A stretch of DNA of 64,000 nt from Syngnathus acus (taxonomy: Eukaryota > Chordata > Actinopteri > Syngnathiformes > Syngnathidae), in contig NC_051096.1 in assembly GCF_901709675.1 (NCBI RefSeq), positions 4,241,001 through 4,305,000 on the forward strand, written 5' to 3'. Positions 13,423 through 25,070 of the stretch are shown here, piece by piece. Positions within the stretch are counted from its first letter, which is position 1. Each line of letters begins with the position of its first letter. The notes beneath the pieces were generated by a model. The model saw only the letters and a program-made list of their open reading frames with translations. It ran no database searches and had not been told where the DNA came from. Position numbers and translations under genes: made by a program.

Positions 13423-16400
13423 CTTTAAATTCAAGAACGTGTAGACGGACAAAAGACGAATGTAAGCATTCGATAATTTTAACAAAATAATGCTACTTTC
13501 ACTCAACAGCTGTCCCTTTCAACATCAGTAATGGATTCCCATTCCCACGATAAAAACTGAGGAGAGAACATAATGGCCAATGACCAATTTTACTTTGGTT
13601 ATTGCTTTCTGATTGCAGCGAGTCGAGACAACCGTGCGACTCATATTTCTCTTCATTAGACCCGCTTTCATTTAACCAGGGAAAAAAAAGACCAAAGCAA
13701 TCAATCACCGTGTGTTCTTTCATTAAAGTTTTGAAATAGGCCCAGCAAGTCAGTAGCTAGCCTCCCATTAGCATCGGGTCAATACTAATATCCAGCTAAA
13801 ACCTCCACATCCACCTCTATCTTATTTTCATACACCCAGTTAGGTCAGTAAGCTCGCTTCATTATAGGCCTCCATCAGATCAATCAATTGCTCCTACAAG
13901 AAGGTTGAAGGAGGGTCGAATGGGGTCAGACAAGGCGGCGAACTCCCTTGTAAATAATAAGAATAAATAATAGAAGATTCTGTAGCCAAAAATGATCTGT
14001 GATCTGAAGGTGAATGGATTTCCAATCCTCTGTCATGAATTTTATGCTGTCATAAAATTCCAGAAATCCAGAGAGGCAATTTATGCCAATGTATTTGCAA
14101 TTACAAGATGGATTAGGCAGGAGGAAGAATAAATTAAATATGTATAATAAAGATATTTCACAGTGTGAGCACACGTGCCAAGTGGCCGATTTTAGCATCG
14201 ATACTGACACACAATATTGACATTAAAAGGAAGTAAGTGCTTTTAAAATAGCCACTTCGTCACTTGTCCGACGGCAGGAACTTTATTCTTTGCTGAGAAG
14301 TCAACGCTTGATGAATGACTACAAAGTGTGAATAGAAAAGAAAATAAGGCCAATTTACTTTAATGATATGCAAAATAGATGACTTGGAGCAATTCCATGG
14401 ATGGTACAAAAGTGCATTTGGCTTCGGCTCACAGGACAGACGTTTTGGATTTGAATCTAGCTTTGGGTCTTATCTGTGGAGAAATATGGTAATCCTCTTT
14501 AACTCAAAATTCAGTCAGGGCATCAGTTATTGTTTTATGGATTGGTCGGTGAATAAAAAAAAAAGAACATAAAAAAAAATCTAACAAACATTCTGCTCAT
14601 ATCAATTTTTTTCTGTGTTTAAAAAAAAAAAAAGAGGCATCGCCACAGTACTCTGTCTTGCTTTGAAAGCCGAAAGGCTTTGATTAACAGAACCAGCACT
14701 CGGGGCATGGATGAATAATTGAAACTTCACCTGAAGGTGCATTATGAAATTAGCTGCTGGGAGGATGCTGACCTACACCGAAGCCCCCCCTCCATGCAGA
14801 TTTCAAGGGAAGCGCCTGGCCAGCAGTCAGCCCTTATAATCTGCCATTAAATGAATCCTGGCTGTGCTACAAAGTAGAATGTCATACAAGTAGTTTCCCC
14901 AAAGTTGCAAAAACGCTGATTCAGCAACCTGTGTCAACTTTCAACAATTCACAGCTACTCTGCAACTCCAGTGTGCATTCTGCCAAATGAGTGCACAGGG
15001 AAAAAAGTGTGACCTTGCCCGAGAAGCACTCCGGGGCTTTTACTTGTATGTTTATTATGTGTGCGAGAAGAGCTATAGTGTTTGCTTTGCGGCTCGCTGT
15101 GCCAATTTGATGAATTTACTTTCCTTCGCTATATCAGGACATGGTGAAGGAGAGAAGTAGCAGAGGAGAATGAGAGGTTGAAGAAAATGGCTATTGTCAA
15201 ATATAGAGGACAGGAGGTTTCATCCAGAGAAACATCTGAAGGTAATAAAAAAAAAAGGTGTCAGACTGGAAGAAATGAAAGTGAACGACGGCGGCTGTGT
15301 CCGCGAAGGTCAACAATGGCCAGCGAGAGTAAATGAGTTTGAAAGAGGAAAAATATAAACAAAGGTATTTTGGGCTTTGCCCTTCTCGACTGAGGTCACA
15401 TAGGAGCGACGAGATATTTGCAGCATGGCTGCAGTTTGAGATTGAAAAAGAAGAGTTTCACATCTAAAATGTCTTCACTGGATCAAATTGGGAAGCCCTG
15501 CAGCAATTTATCCGCCCACTAAACTTAACAGGCCACAATGCAGTCAGCCAGGTAACATTCTCCTGGCTAAGGTCGGAATTGTCCATTAGGCTGCCAAATA
15601 AAGATGCATAATTTGTCACTTCACGGAACACCCTTGCCACTGCTTTGGAGTCCAGAGACGACGTGCATCCAATACTTGGCATTGTGCTTGGAAAGCAATC
15701 ATGAGCACACCGTTGATGCCAGTTGCATTTTATAAACACTTCCACTTTGCACATCTCTAGATGATCACACCAAATTTAGCAACCTGCTAATGCGAAAAAG
15801 CTAGCTGGGTAAAAATAATCCACAAGAGAGTATGTGTTCTATCAGACTGAGAGGAAAATGGAGACAAGGAGCCTATTTCTCAATTTTGCGAAGCCTTCTA
15901 TTAAATTGAGAAGGAGAGTCAATAGCGGTATTATTTCTCCTTATTATCCCACTTGAGCAGCATCATGTTTATCTTGTGCCACAATGAAGAACGGCACTCC
16001 TCGGCAACCCACGCACAAAGCTTAGAGATGATAAACAACCCCTTTAAGTGTCAAAGGCATGTTGGACTTGATGATCCCTCCCCACTTTTACAAAGACTCC
16101 CGCTTCTGTGGGAGTTTTCTTTATTATCACGTTAAATAATTGCAAATCCTTTTGAAAAGAAAAAAAAAAAACAGGCTTAATGCATGGTGCAGCTCAAGAA
16201 GCCTCATTAACGGCTGCCTTCATTGAAGATGCATGTTGTTGCCATGGCGACGTCACCGAAAAAGACAAATCCCTTCTTTCAATAATTTATTATTGCCGCA
16301 GTCCGCCTTAACACTTTGCGCTCGCACGTTTGCGAGACCAAATGCACATTTCGCCGTTTGTTTTCCACGCCGGCACTGTTTGATGCGACACCTCGGTTAA

Positions 16401-16917
16401 ACGTGGAAGTTAATTAGCAGCTCATTTTCACTTCCTTCACTTTTAGCATCATCAGTGTGGTGATAATGAAATGAGTTATAGTCGGACAGGAAATGCAAAA
16501 GAAGCGTCTGCGTCCACTTAAGGGGAACTATTTCGTGTGGCTAATCCATAAATTAGTCTTATGATCTTCGGAGCAGGATTCTTTCCGTGCAGTGTAATTG
16601 CGTGCAAGTCTATAGAGGAACTGACCACACAGCTCAATTGATTTGTCGGTGCAGTAAACATTTTCCTATCAGAGTTTATGGTCTCGGTCATGACGATCAA
16701 GTCTTCATTTGGCTTGTCATTAAATTTAGTTTTTGGAATTATGGCTCAGTTTAAAAGGGGGGCTCGTTCTACATGAACTGGAAATGCTTGAGGTGCGGCT
16801 TACTAAGATCGTATTCAACAAAGACAAGCTACAAATTCAACAAACCATGACTATAGACCTTCAGAAATTCATAAAAACTAAAGAATGATGCACAAAAGCA
16901 TGAGAGTAACCATATGA

Positions 16918-17125
16918 GGTAGTGATGGGAAAATGAAGCTTCAAAATTGCTTCATGAACCAGTTGCTGTATTCTTTGGCTTCTTTAGATGGCAATGTGGG
17001 TTTAAAGTGAGGGTTTTAAGAAATGGCAAGTCGGTGGGCTTTCAGCTCTTCTAGTGCCATCTAGAGGGCTAAATAAACACAACAAGGGGTTCATGAATCA
17101 TCTTGAAGCTTCATTTGCAAGTGTT
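16918..17125. mobile_element. Possible non-autonomous hAT-like repeat
   Basis: TAGTGATGGGAAAATGAAGC at the left and repeated GAAGCTTCA words near both ends (about 16936 and 17104) resemble a fish hAT-derived repeat I recall with a TGATGGGAA...GAAGCTTCAT style. The right boundary and target duplication are not clear, and only one copy is in the window. Confidence 0.35.
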
Positions 17126-17420
17126 CATTGATATTGATGCTACATTAAGTCTATCATGGAGTTGGAGACTCTTTTGAATAAAGTTGATGTATGCATAATA
17201 CGTAAGCAGCAGGAGAGGGTAAACAAGGACCCTCCTAACTGTAGTATATGAAACCCAAGAGGGAGCTGGGATCCAAAGGCCGGGTCATGAGTGCCCCAGC
17301 CGGAGAATTCCATCTATCACAGAGAGATGGCTGGGAAGCACATGATCAATCAGCTCACTTCAACTTGGGGATGGCTTTAACCTTTCGATTCTGAACCAAG
17401 TGCCCCCCTAGAAGGCTTCC

Positions 17421-17441
17421 GTGTGTGTGTGTGTGTGTGTG
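17421..17441. repeat. (GT)n microsatellite
   Basis: About ten GT units followed by a short GA run. Confidence 0.9.
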
Positions 17442-18619
17442 AGAGAGAAGTAGAAAACAAAATCTGCTACATGAGCTCACACATGCTGTTTAAGCTCGAT
17501 ACCTAGTTTGACGGAAACATCCTTATTTGGGTTTGGCTTTATGGTAGACTGATTTGAAATACGCCGTATATATTTTTTTTTGTAAAGTCACTTTAATTGT
17601 GAGTGTTCAGGTAAAGAAATTCCACCTTCTCTACCTAGGACGTCGAAAGTAATGCAACCAGACCACTAAAGCAACACGTTTTCTTTCCACAATCACCATT
17701 CCAACAAAACAAAAAAAAAGACCTCAGACCAGATTGCGACGCGCTTGGAAATAAGAGAAACAGCACGGGAAAGTAACAAGACAAGGACAAGTTACCTGCC
17801 CTGGATCTAATCTCCTATCTCCTGGATCATTACAGTCAGATAAGAGGAGGCAAAGTCAGGAAGTCAATGAAAGCGTTGCGTCTTTACAAGACAGTCTACA
17901 TCAAGCCTTCTTTATGGGAGGATTTCAAGAAAATTCCCTAGCAGCATCGGAAGGGAAAAGGGGGGGGGGGGAAAATCAAAATCATGTCTAGCTTATTTTT
18001 ACCTTAAGCTAGAGAATTAATTTTCTCGAGTGTGACAGGAGTTGCGGAGCGGTTGCAACGGCCGCTGACATCAGCCAGCTGCCCGCAGCAACCAAATATC
18101 TCCACTGGGAGATTGGGCGAGAAAAGATGAACATATTGTAGGATTCCGCTACCAATGCACAGTGGAGAACACAAAGGTGAGTGCAGTCAAGTCATGTAAT
18201 ACAATGCAATACAATATCGTACATGAAGCTTTTACCGTGGTTGCTTCAGATCAAGGAACGAACAAAAAGCTACAAGCAAAAACAAGAAACAAAACTCCAT
18301 GACTTGCTAACATAGACAAGCTAACAAATAGCATTCACGTCTAAGTAATGTATGTAAAATAATGCCTTGCCACGATCCAAGAAAAAAAGCTTTTATTTCA
18401 TTTATTTCCCGTCACTGAACGTCTGACTTGTTCAGACACAAAATTGCCTGTTTCTACTAGTATTGCGCATAATATTGAATAATTTTTTTCTAAATTTTAC
18501 CGCATTAAAGTCAAAGTACTTAGAGGAGGAAGCTGCTAAAAGAAAATTTTGTATGCGATGTTCTGCCTTCTCACTGAGTGCCACTTTAATCAGACTTTTA
18601 AGTTACGAACCTTGAACTT

Positions 18620-18645
18620 GGTGTGTGTGTGTGTGTGTGTGTGTC
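18620..18645. repeat. (GT)n microsatellite
   Basis: Twelve consecutive GT units. Confidence 0.9.
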
Positions 18646-19937
18646 TATAAACGTCAATGAGCCTGCGCATAGAAGCAAATGGCTGCATGAATACATTTAG
18701 GAATATTGTGGGGAGTGCGCATGAATTTGTAAACCACTGCGAGTGTGTGAGTCACCGTTGTGGCTAAGATTTGTGCGACAAAGCGCGACAACAGAGCTTG
18801 GACCATCTGGGAACGGATGACAGCGTGGCGAGAGGGTGGTGGTTGGTCATAGTCAAACAGCACAATTTGAGGAAACACTCACAGACACTTGAATCATCTA
18901 AGAGTCAAGTTAGGTGACAGCTTGTATAGACAAACAAGAACACACACACACACAGTACTCCTGTACGTCCCAATAGGTGAGTACCTAATGACTGATAAGC
19001 AAATAAGCGCTCCAAATTGATCATTTACTATGCAGCAGAAAATCACCCGACACTCCAAAGGCACATTGTCTTCATCATCACCATCACTCACCTTCCCACC
19101 CGCATTGTGTATTCAAGACACTGCCTAGTTTTGAATAAAAATGTTCAGTTAACCATTCCCCGGCTCCCTTCCTGCATTTATTGCTCAGCGGTGAACGTGG
19201 AGAGCAGATGGAAGATGGGAGGCGGCGGAGCATGCGGCAGATTGGAGATTGAATGTAGCAGGAGGACAGGTGGGAGAGAGGTGAGATGAAGCAATGGCAG
19301 CGTTAGGTGCAGACGACATATGAGAGCGTTGGGCCAAGACGTCTTCCAGGAGGTCAAGAGCAGAACGTGCCTCCATGACATTTTCTGGGCAAAACATCAG
19401 ATGTTTTCTAACTTGGCAACATTTCAGTCAGGTGACCATATCGACGGTGTGCCTCAATGATAAATAGGTTTTAATTTGGGGGTTGATATTATCACTTTGC
19501 GCAATTGCGCAATGACTTTAATAACATAATCAGTCAGTGTCACATTGATGATGGCAACTAAGATTAATGAAGTAAAAGTAGTTACTAATAATACTAAAAG
19601 TATGACAAATCAGTAAGTTTGACCGAGATTTGCCTTGAGTTCACTTCCGCTCATATGTTCCCTTCATTTAAATGACTCGCATTTGCTTAATTTAGTATGA
19701 AATTAGAGGCAGAAATCTGATCAGATCTTATCAAATAGGCTTCTAAAGTGTGACTGTGTCTAATTGGGAGTGCAAAGCCATGGAAACATTGGAAAAAATC
19801 CCAAATTCAAGAGCCAGTTTGTGATACAGCGAGCAGCAGTTGCTGAGCGGACTTGTTGGCTGCTGGCGCTGTCCGTGGTGCTGAAATCACGATTGACTTG
19901 CACTTGCAATGTGTTCTGCATTAACGTTTGCTAAATA

Positions 19938-20050
19938 CAGTTAAACCTCGTTTAATCCGCTTCAAAACATGTGACTAAAACTGAAGTGGATGAAAACTGA
20001 AGCACTACTTCCCATAGAAACTAATGTAAATTCAAATAATCAGTTACAGG
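19938..20050. mobile_element. Possible degenerate mariner-type MITE fragment
   Basis: ACAGTTAAACCTCG at the start and CCCATAGAAACTAATGTAAA near the end resemble a widespread vertebrate mariner-like repeat with a palindromic tip. It is diverged and the partner terminus is not seen. Confidence 0.3.
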
Positions 20051-20564
20051 CACCCTAACATTTATTGTAGTAGTATTTGTTTTTGGTATTGCAGTATACG
20101 GAAGATCAAAATATCATTTGAGAATTGTCATTTAATTTACTTTATGAGCCTATTTATTGACAGTTTATTTTTTTTATTTATTTTTAATCAAAAACTAAAA
20201 CCAATACAAAAACTAATAAAAAGTCTCATTTAAAAAAAAAATTTAAAAAAATAAACTATTGTAAAACTAAAAGTATTTGAATTTTAAAAAGCCAACGTCA
20301 AAGTAAGAATCAAAAAAAGAAAAATAATGCATAACAACTGCTACCCTGTGCAGCCCACTGCAAATGAATCACTGTTATCCTTCTGTTCCAACTCAACTCA
20401 TCTTTGGATTCGAAGTGAATTTCCTTCCTTCGATAATGGGAGCATTATCCAATTAAAGATGATCATGTAAAATTTCCACGTTGTAGCAAAACTGCAGCTG
20501 CACTTTTGAGTGCCAAAGTAAATAAAAATGAAGCATCCAACCTCCATTGCATTTCTCGAGCTTG

Positions 20565-20591
20565 CATCATCATCATCATCATCATCATCAT
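20565..20591. repeat. (ATC)n trinucleotide repeat
   Basis: Nine consecutive CAT units. Confidence 0.9.
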
Positions 20592-22047
20592 AACACATCA
20601 GCGTGAAAAAAAACAAAAAACAAAAACTGTGATGATGCCTTTCTGGAGTCACAGACAGTCTGCAGACGTCATCGTCACTCAGCCTCCCTCCGTCCCGCAC
20701 CGCCCTAGGGTTCTCTCCTCTGTGGCTTTGAGCTTGATTACCGCTTATTGAGCGACAGGTCCTCCGGGAAGGTTGTTTTTGATCGCTCCCAGCTCTCTTT
20801 GACACATCTCTATCTCCTCACCTCTTGGGAGACACCCGCAGAGGCTACAATGTTGTTTTAAAGTCACACACTGTTTGATAAATGAATACCTTTTGTACAC
20901 CTGAGGCGAGTTAAGCGCCGCTTGTCAAACAGCCCACAGATGACGAATATTGGCTTGTTTGAATCAATGCGTTGAGTCCATGCTGGGACGGGACACGAGC
21001 TATATAGGAGGCATTTCTTTACGCTACTTCTCGGCAGAGTGTGGGGCTCTGGTGCCCCTTAATGGGGGGAAGGGGCAACTGCCGGTGGCTCCTATGCAGG
21101 GACGCAAGACGCACTGACCTCCAAGTGTTCGACGAGGTGACTGAGCGCTCTGTTTTCTCCAAACAATCAAATAAAATAAATAATAGCAAGCTTGATGACA
21201 CAAATTTGCTCACCTTGTGGGTGGAAGTAATATATTTTAATCAACTACTGAAGCTCAACAAGCACTGTCCCACTCACTTGTGGATTATGTGCCAAAAGTT
21301 TGAGTGGGCGAGAGCCACGGCGGATTGCTATCAAGTCCACTCTGGCTTCAGCACTTAGCAAAATATAAATTTAATATCCAATATATGAACCAGAAAGCCA
21401 ATAGAGAGATGTTTCTAAAAATCAGAGCAAAGAAACATGGTATATCATTTAAAAACAAAATCTGTTGAATGCTTGGCTACAAGACTGCATAAGAAATGAA
21501 TGCGTAAGAGGGAAAAACAAGTCGGGGGATCTTCTGACGTCGGAAGGCGAAGGAGGATTCAAAGAAAGACCCCCCCTCCCTGCCTCTCTCTCTGCGCTCA
21601 TGCACTTATGGATGCTGAACGCCTGCTTGCACTCTTTTTTAGGACACCCCCCCTCCCACTGCAGCTTTGCTTTGATTTTTTTTTGGGGGGGGCACAGTCA
21701 AATTCACTCCTTTTTCAAGTTCCTACAGCTTCACTTCTCACTGTGAGAGAGGGGGGGGCTCTTGTTGCAGTTCAACAGTTACCAAAATAGACACAGCGAC
21801 TCCTTTATATAAACCCAACACATTTTTTTTTCCGAATCCGTCTAATGTACGACATCGCTGATATACAAAACACCCCTGTAGTGTGAAAAGCCCTTGATGC
21901 AGCAATCATCTCCCATTATAGTGGCAAACCTCACAAGGCGCATCCTCATGCGTCTTAATGAAGGTGCTGATTTGCATTCAGTCAGCGGTTGCAATGTGTG
22001 TGTGTAAGCCTGCCGCATTTGACTTGAGCTCTTCGACGGGGACTCAC

Positions 22048-22183
22048 CCTTTACTGACGCGCTCAGAAGCCACATGTAGAGCACAAGCATCACCCTGCTC
22101 CACCGACGGGCTCCCCCTTTCAAAATCCAAATCTGGCATTCCGTGGGTCCCGTTGCCCCGTCCCGGCTCAAAGCGGTGTCCAT
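22048..22183 (-). CDS. csmd2: CSMD-family exon 1: start codon and signal peptide (residues 1-45 plus one base)
   Basis: This is the first coding exon of a CUB and Sushi multiple domains protein, a very large type I membrane protein family expressed in brain. The ATG at 22183 sits in a fair context (gccATGG), with an in-frame TGA at 22228-22226 just upstream, so the frame cannot extend further 5'. The 45 residues comprise a polar N-region of about 30 residues and a hydrophobic core VMLVLYMWLLSASVK, which fits a signal peptide cleaved near the CUB start. The exon ends AAGG|GTGAGT, a near-consensus donor, leaving one base (phase 1). Joined to the next exon this reads SVKAQNC, comparable to the signal-to-CUB junction recalled for human CSMD1 (AAKGQNC). 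Met32 is an alternative start that would give a minimal 14-residue leader. Paralogue assignment rests on the CUB exons; this exon is supported by splice-phase agreement rather than by sequence similarity. Confidence 0.8.
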
Positions 22184-22361
22184 GGCAAAGCTTCCTCCGC
22201 CGGGTCTACACTGTATGGATAGTTCTCAGATGGTCAGAAAAGGGTGATTCACTCGGTGTGGGTGCTGAGAAAAATCCCAATGCATGGAGGAGGCTCGGAT
22301 CTGGCAGCTGGTATGAACCATGTCTTGCAGGCACCGAGTCTGCTTGGTATATATTTCACAC
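22184..22361 (-). other. 5' UTR part of the first coding exon
   Basis: This is the sequence immediately upstream of the csmd2 start codon, read on the minus strand. It ends at its 5' side with a strong candidate 3' splice site: a long pyrimidine tract followed by TCTCCCCAG at 22370-22362. If that site is used, the first coding exon is 22361-22048 and at least one non-coding exon lies farther upstream. If not, it is simply continuous 5' UTR. It contains the upstream ORF at 22226-22321. Confidence 0.5.
22226..22321 (-). other. Upstream ORF in the csmd2 5' UTR (31 codons)
   Basis: An ATG at 22321 opens a 31-codon ORF ending in TGA at 22228-22226, 42 bases before the main start codon and in the same frame. 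It begins MVHTSCQIRASS and has no recognisable domain. In vertebrate 5' UTRs such ORFs often reduce translation of the main frame. Whether it is in the mature transcript depends on the transcription start site, which is not visible. Confidence 0.45.
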
Positions 22362-22911
22362 CTGGGGAGAAGAGAGTGAGGGGAAGGGGAGGGGTTGTGT
22401 GTGGAAGAGTAGAGGGGGGGGTCTCCAAGCCAAAATGATACGCTGCAAGTGGGAGCTCGTCGACTCCGCACGGGTGTAAAAAAAAAAATCACGCCAATCG
22501 CTCGGCTGCTCCGCGGAGAGGCACGACGCACGTCAAAAGCAAAACGTTCCTCCACCGGCTTGCCGCGCGGCTCCTAAATCTCCATCCAGACAGTCACCAA
22601 TTGCAGGCATGATAATCCACCTTAAACTAGGTTCACATACAAATGAGCCGATGGGAGCATGTGATCCGGGAACGGCAGAATAAAACCCGAAAGTTCTCCA
22701 CCCAGCATCTGCGTGCGGAAATGATGGAATCTTGATGTATGGAGGAAAAATTGGAGTTATTCCTAGGATGGTCAACGTGGCGTCTGACAGCGTTGCCTCC
22801 GCTCTGTGTGACGCCAAGATCTGACTGCAGAGCTTCTCTCTCCTCTCGCTCTCTCTCTCTCCCTCCCTCACTTACTGTTGCCCTCTCTCCTCTCACTGCC
22901 AATCCACGTGG
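22362..22911 (-). promoter_or_regulatory. Probable promoter-proximal region of csmd2
   Basis: This segment is GC- and CpG-richer than its surroundings, especially 22440-22620, and lies directly upstream of the signal-peptide exon, as expected for a CpG-type vertebrate promoter. A CCAAT box (22899-22903) abuts a palindromic E-box CCACGTGG (22904-22911), and a second CCAAT lies near 22494. A CT-rich tract covers about 22836-22870. A donor-like ACA|GTAAGT on the minus strand at 22876/22875 could pair with the acceptor at 22362 to excise about 514 bp. No convincing TATA box in a suitable position was found. The transcription start is not determined. Confidence 0.45.
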
Positions 22912-24979
22912 ACTCCCTATTGTAATATAAAATAGTTTACAAGCAACAGTATAATGATGGTAAATAATCATTCCATTGGTTATTTGGACCTAAATGAGAA
23001 AGCCACACACACATATAGTTTGCTGTAAAATATTAATCAAACTAGCATTTTGTTTTTGCAATTCGGATAATAATTCTATTTTATTAATAACAATAATTGA
23101 TCATCAATGGCTTCAGCTATGACCAATGTATCATTCACTCAGCGGAATGGAAGTCATTTTAACATAGACGTGTTCACGCCTAATTGTGAAATTGCTGTTT
23201 AATAGTCCGGAACGTCCATTGGTGAAACTGAATGTCATTTGCACCTCTTGCATATGGCTGCTATGATTAGTTTTCCGCAATGCGCCGTGGAGGATAATGA
23301 AATGTGCAACGGCCTCTAACCTCAGTAATCATAAACACTCGCACAAGACGGGGATTTCAACTTTGCAACTTCTTGCACTGCTCACACAAGATGAATTGAT
23401 GATCGTTACGATCATTGACGGGATGCATACGGTAGAGGCGTGAAATGTGGGAAGGTTTTAGAGCAACACTGCCTGTATTGTAAAGTATTTCTTTATGGCT
23501 AAGCTGGTGACAGGAAAATATTAGGGGACATTTTGTACAAAAAAAAAAAAAAGGCCCATGGCGGTGGATCGTATTGAACAGAGGCAGGTAAAATTTATTT
23601 GTCACTGTATTTTTGTCACTTGCTATCGGGGACGGGTCCTCTGCCAAAAAAAAGTACCAATAAGGGTGTTGCTACTTTGGCTAATGCCAAAACGCTCGTG
23701 AGTGGAGAAATTAAACTTGCACATGTAAACCGATGTTCCTTCTGACGTCTGTTTGTGGGAATGACTAAGTGGCAGAGACGGACTAAATATCTCCCTCTTG
23801 ACATTCATCTCTCTTCTCAGTATGCTCTGCGCTGTTGCTAGGCTACATAGGTTGGTTTGGTCTCGAGCATGTGGCAAATGATTCCATGTTGATGTTTGCG
23901 TATGTTGATCTTGGACATCGATGTTACCGACTTAAACTCGGATTGAACACTGACAAACCCGACACCCGACTTTCTTACATTGTGATTTTTTTTTTTTAAG
24001 AGGTAATGAAAAAATATGTAAACCTGGATCCTCCTCTATCAAACAACAAATTTACCTAGAATATTTTAACTTTAACTTAATAGCAATCGATTGCGTCAAT
24101 CTTACGATAAAACAAAAAAAAAACATCGAGATTGGTTTTGAGTTCGTAAAATTAATAGATCAATAGTTTCGAGCAGAAATATATGAACCTAGGCACAGGC
24201 CTTCAAATGCCTAAGGCCTGTTCAAATGTCACATTAATATTTCAATAGAGGAAAAAAAATAGCAGCTGCTAGATTTTTTGATACAAGCTGAGAGAATTTT
24301 ACTGCACAAATTAACATAATCTGTTTGAGGGAATTAGTTGTCATGCACTGAGTCAACAGCAACCTGCCAAGTGTTGAAGATGTTTTGGCTGGGTTCGAGT
24401 TTTTGGATCAAATCTAAAATGCTTCCATAATAGAAACGGCACGGTTGAGATAGTAGCAAGTGATGACGTAAGTGCAACACACCACCCCGCACTAGGGGTG
24501 ACAGGATGACAATTGGCGTTAGGATACTTTTTCATGATAGTGCAGCGTAGGTGTTTTGCGGAAGCAATTTTCGCAAATGGATTTTACCGACTGCATTTTT
24601 TTCTTGCACTGTACTTCCCGTTCTATATCTGAATACACAGTCGGTTGAGGGAGATTTTTCTCTTCATTTATTCATCGGGGTTGCTTCTGTACAAGCTCTT
24701 GTGCAATTTACCAAAGAAATACCTTCAAACTCCACCTCATCGACACTTGCTTGTCTTTTAAACTAGCTAAGCATTGATTTCCACAGTTTTGTTCCGCAGG
24801 CAAATTACTTACTTGTACTTTTTCGTCTCCACCTTCTGGCTCTTTTCAATGTTCAATCACTTGTGCACTTTTAATCCTTTATTTAATCTGTTCTTCCCCT
24901 CACTTACAAATTAGAACCCGGCCCGTCAAACACACTTAATTCCAAGATTTAGCATATGATGTCTATTTGTGAAAGAGAG
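22912..24979. other. Upstream flank of csmd2, no gene seen
   Basis: This is AT-rich unique DNA with short poly-A/T runs (for example 23541-23553). No exon, repeat family or RNA gene is recognised. Confidence 0.6.
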
Positions 24980-25070
24980 TACCGTAAATTTCGGACTATA
25001 AGCCGTGACTTTTTTCCCAAATTTTGAACCCTGCATCTTATAGTCCGGTGCGGCTTATATAGGTAAAAGG
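24980..25070 (+). mobile_element. Fragment of a second TIR family (GTAAATTTCGGAC type)
   Basis: TACCGTAAATTTCGGACTAT is followed by AAGCCGTGAC, and about 40 bp later by a related inverted motif, CTTATAGTCCGGTGCGGC. The terminus differs from the main family (AAATTTCGG instead of TTTTCCGG), so this is a related but distinct family. No right terminus was found. Confidence 0.6.

Noticed and set aside
21958-22479. Plus-strand reading frame of 173 codons antisense to csmd2 exon 1
   Set aside because: It lies opposite the signal-peptide exon and the GC-rich promoter zone, where long open frames arise from low stop-codon density. The minus-strand exon explains the locus.
24380-24400. GGTTCGAGT motif reminiscent of a tRNA B box
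   Set aside because: No matching A box or cloverleaf could be laid out around it.
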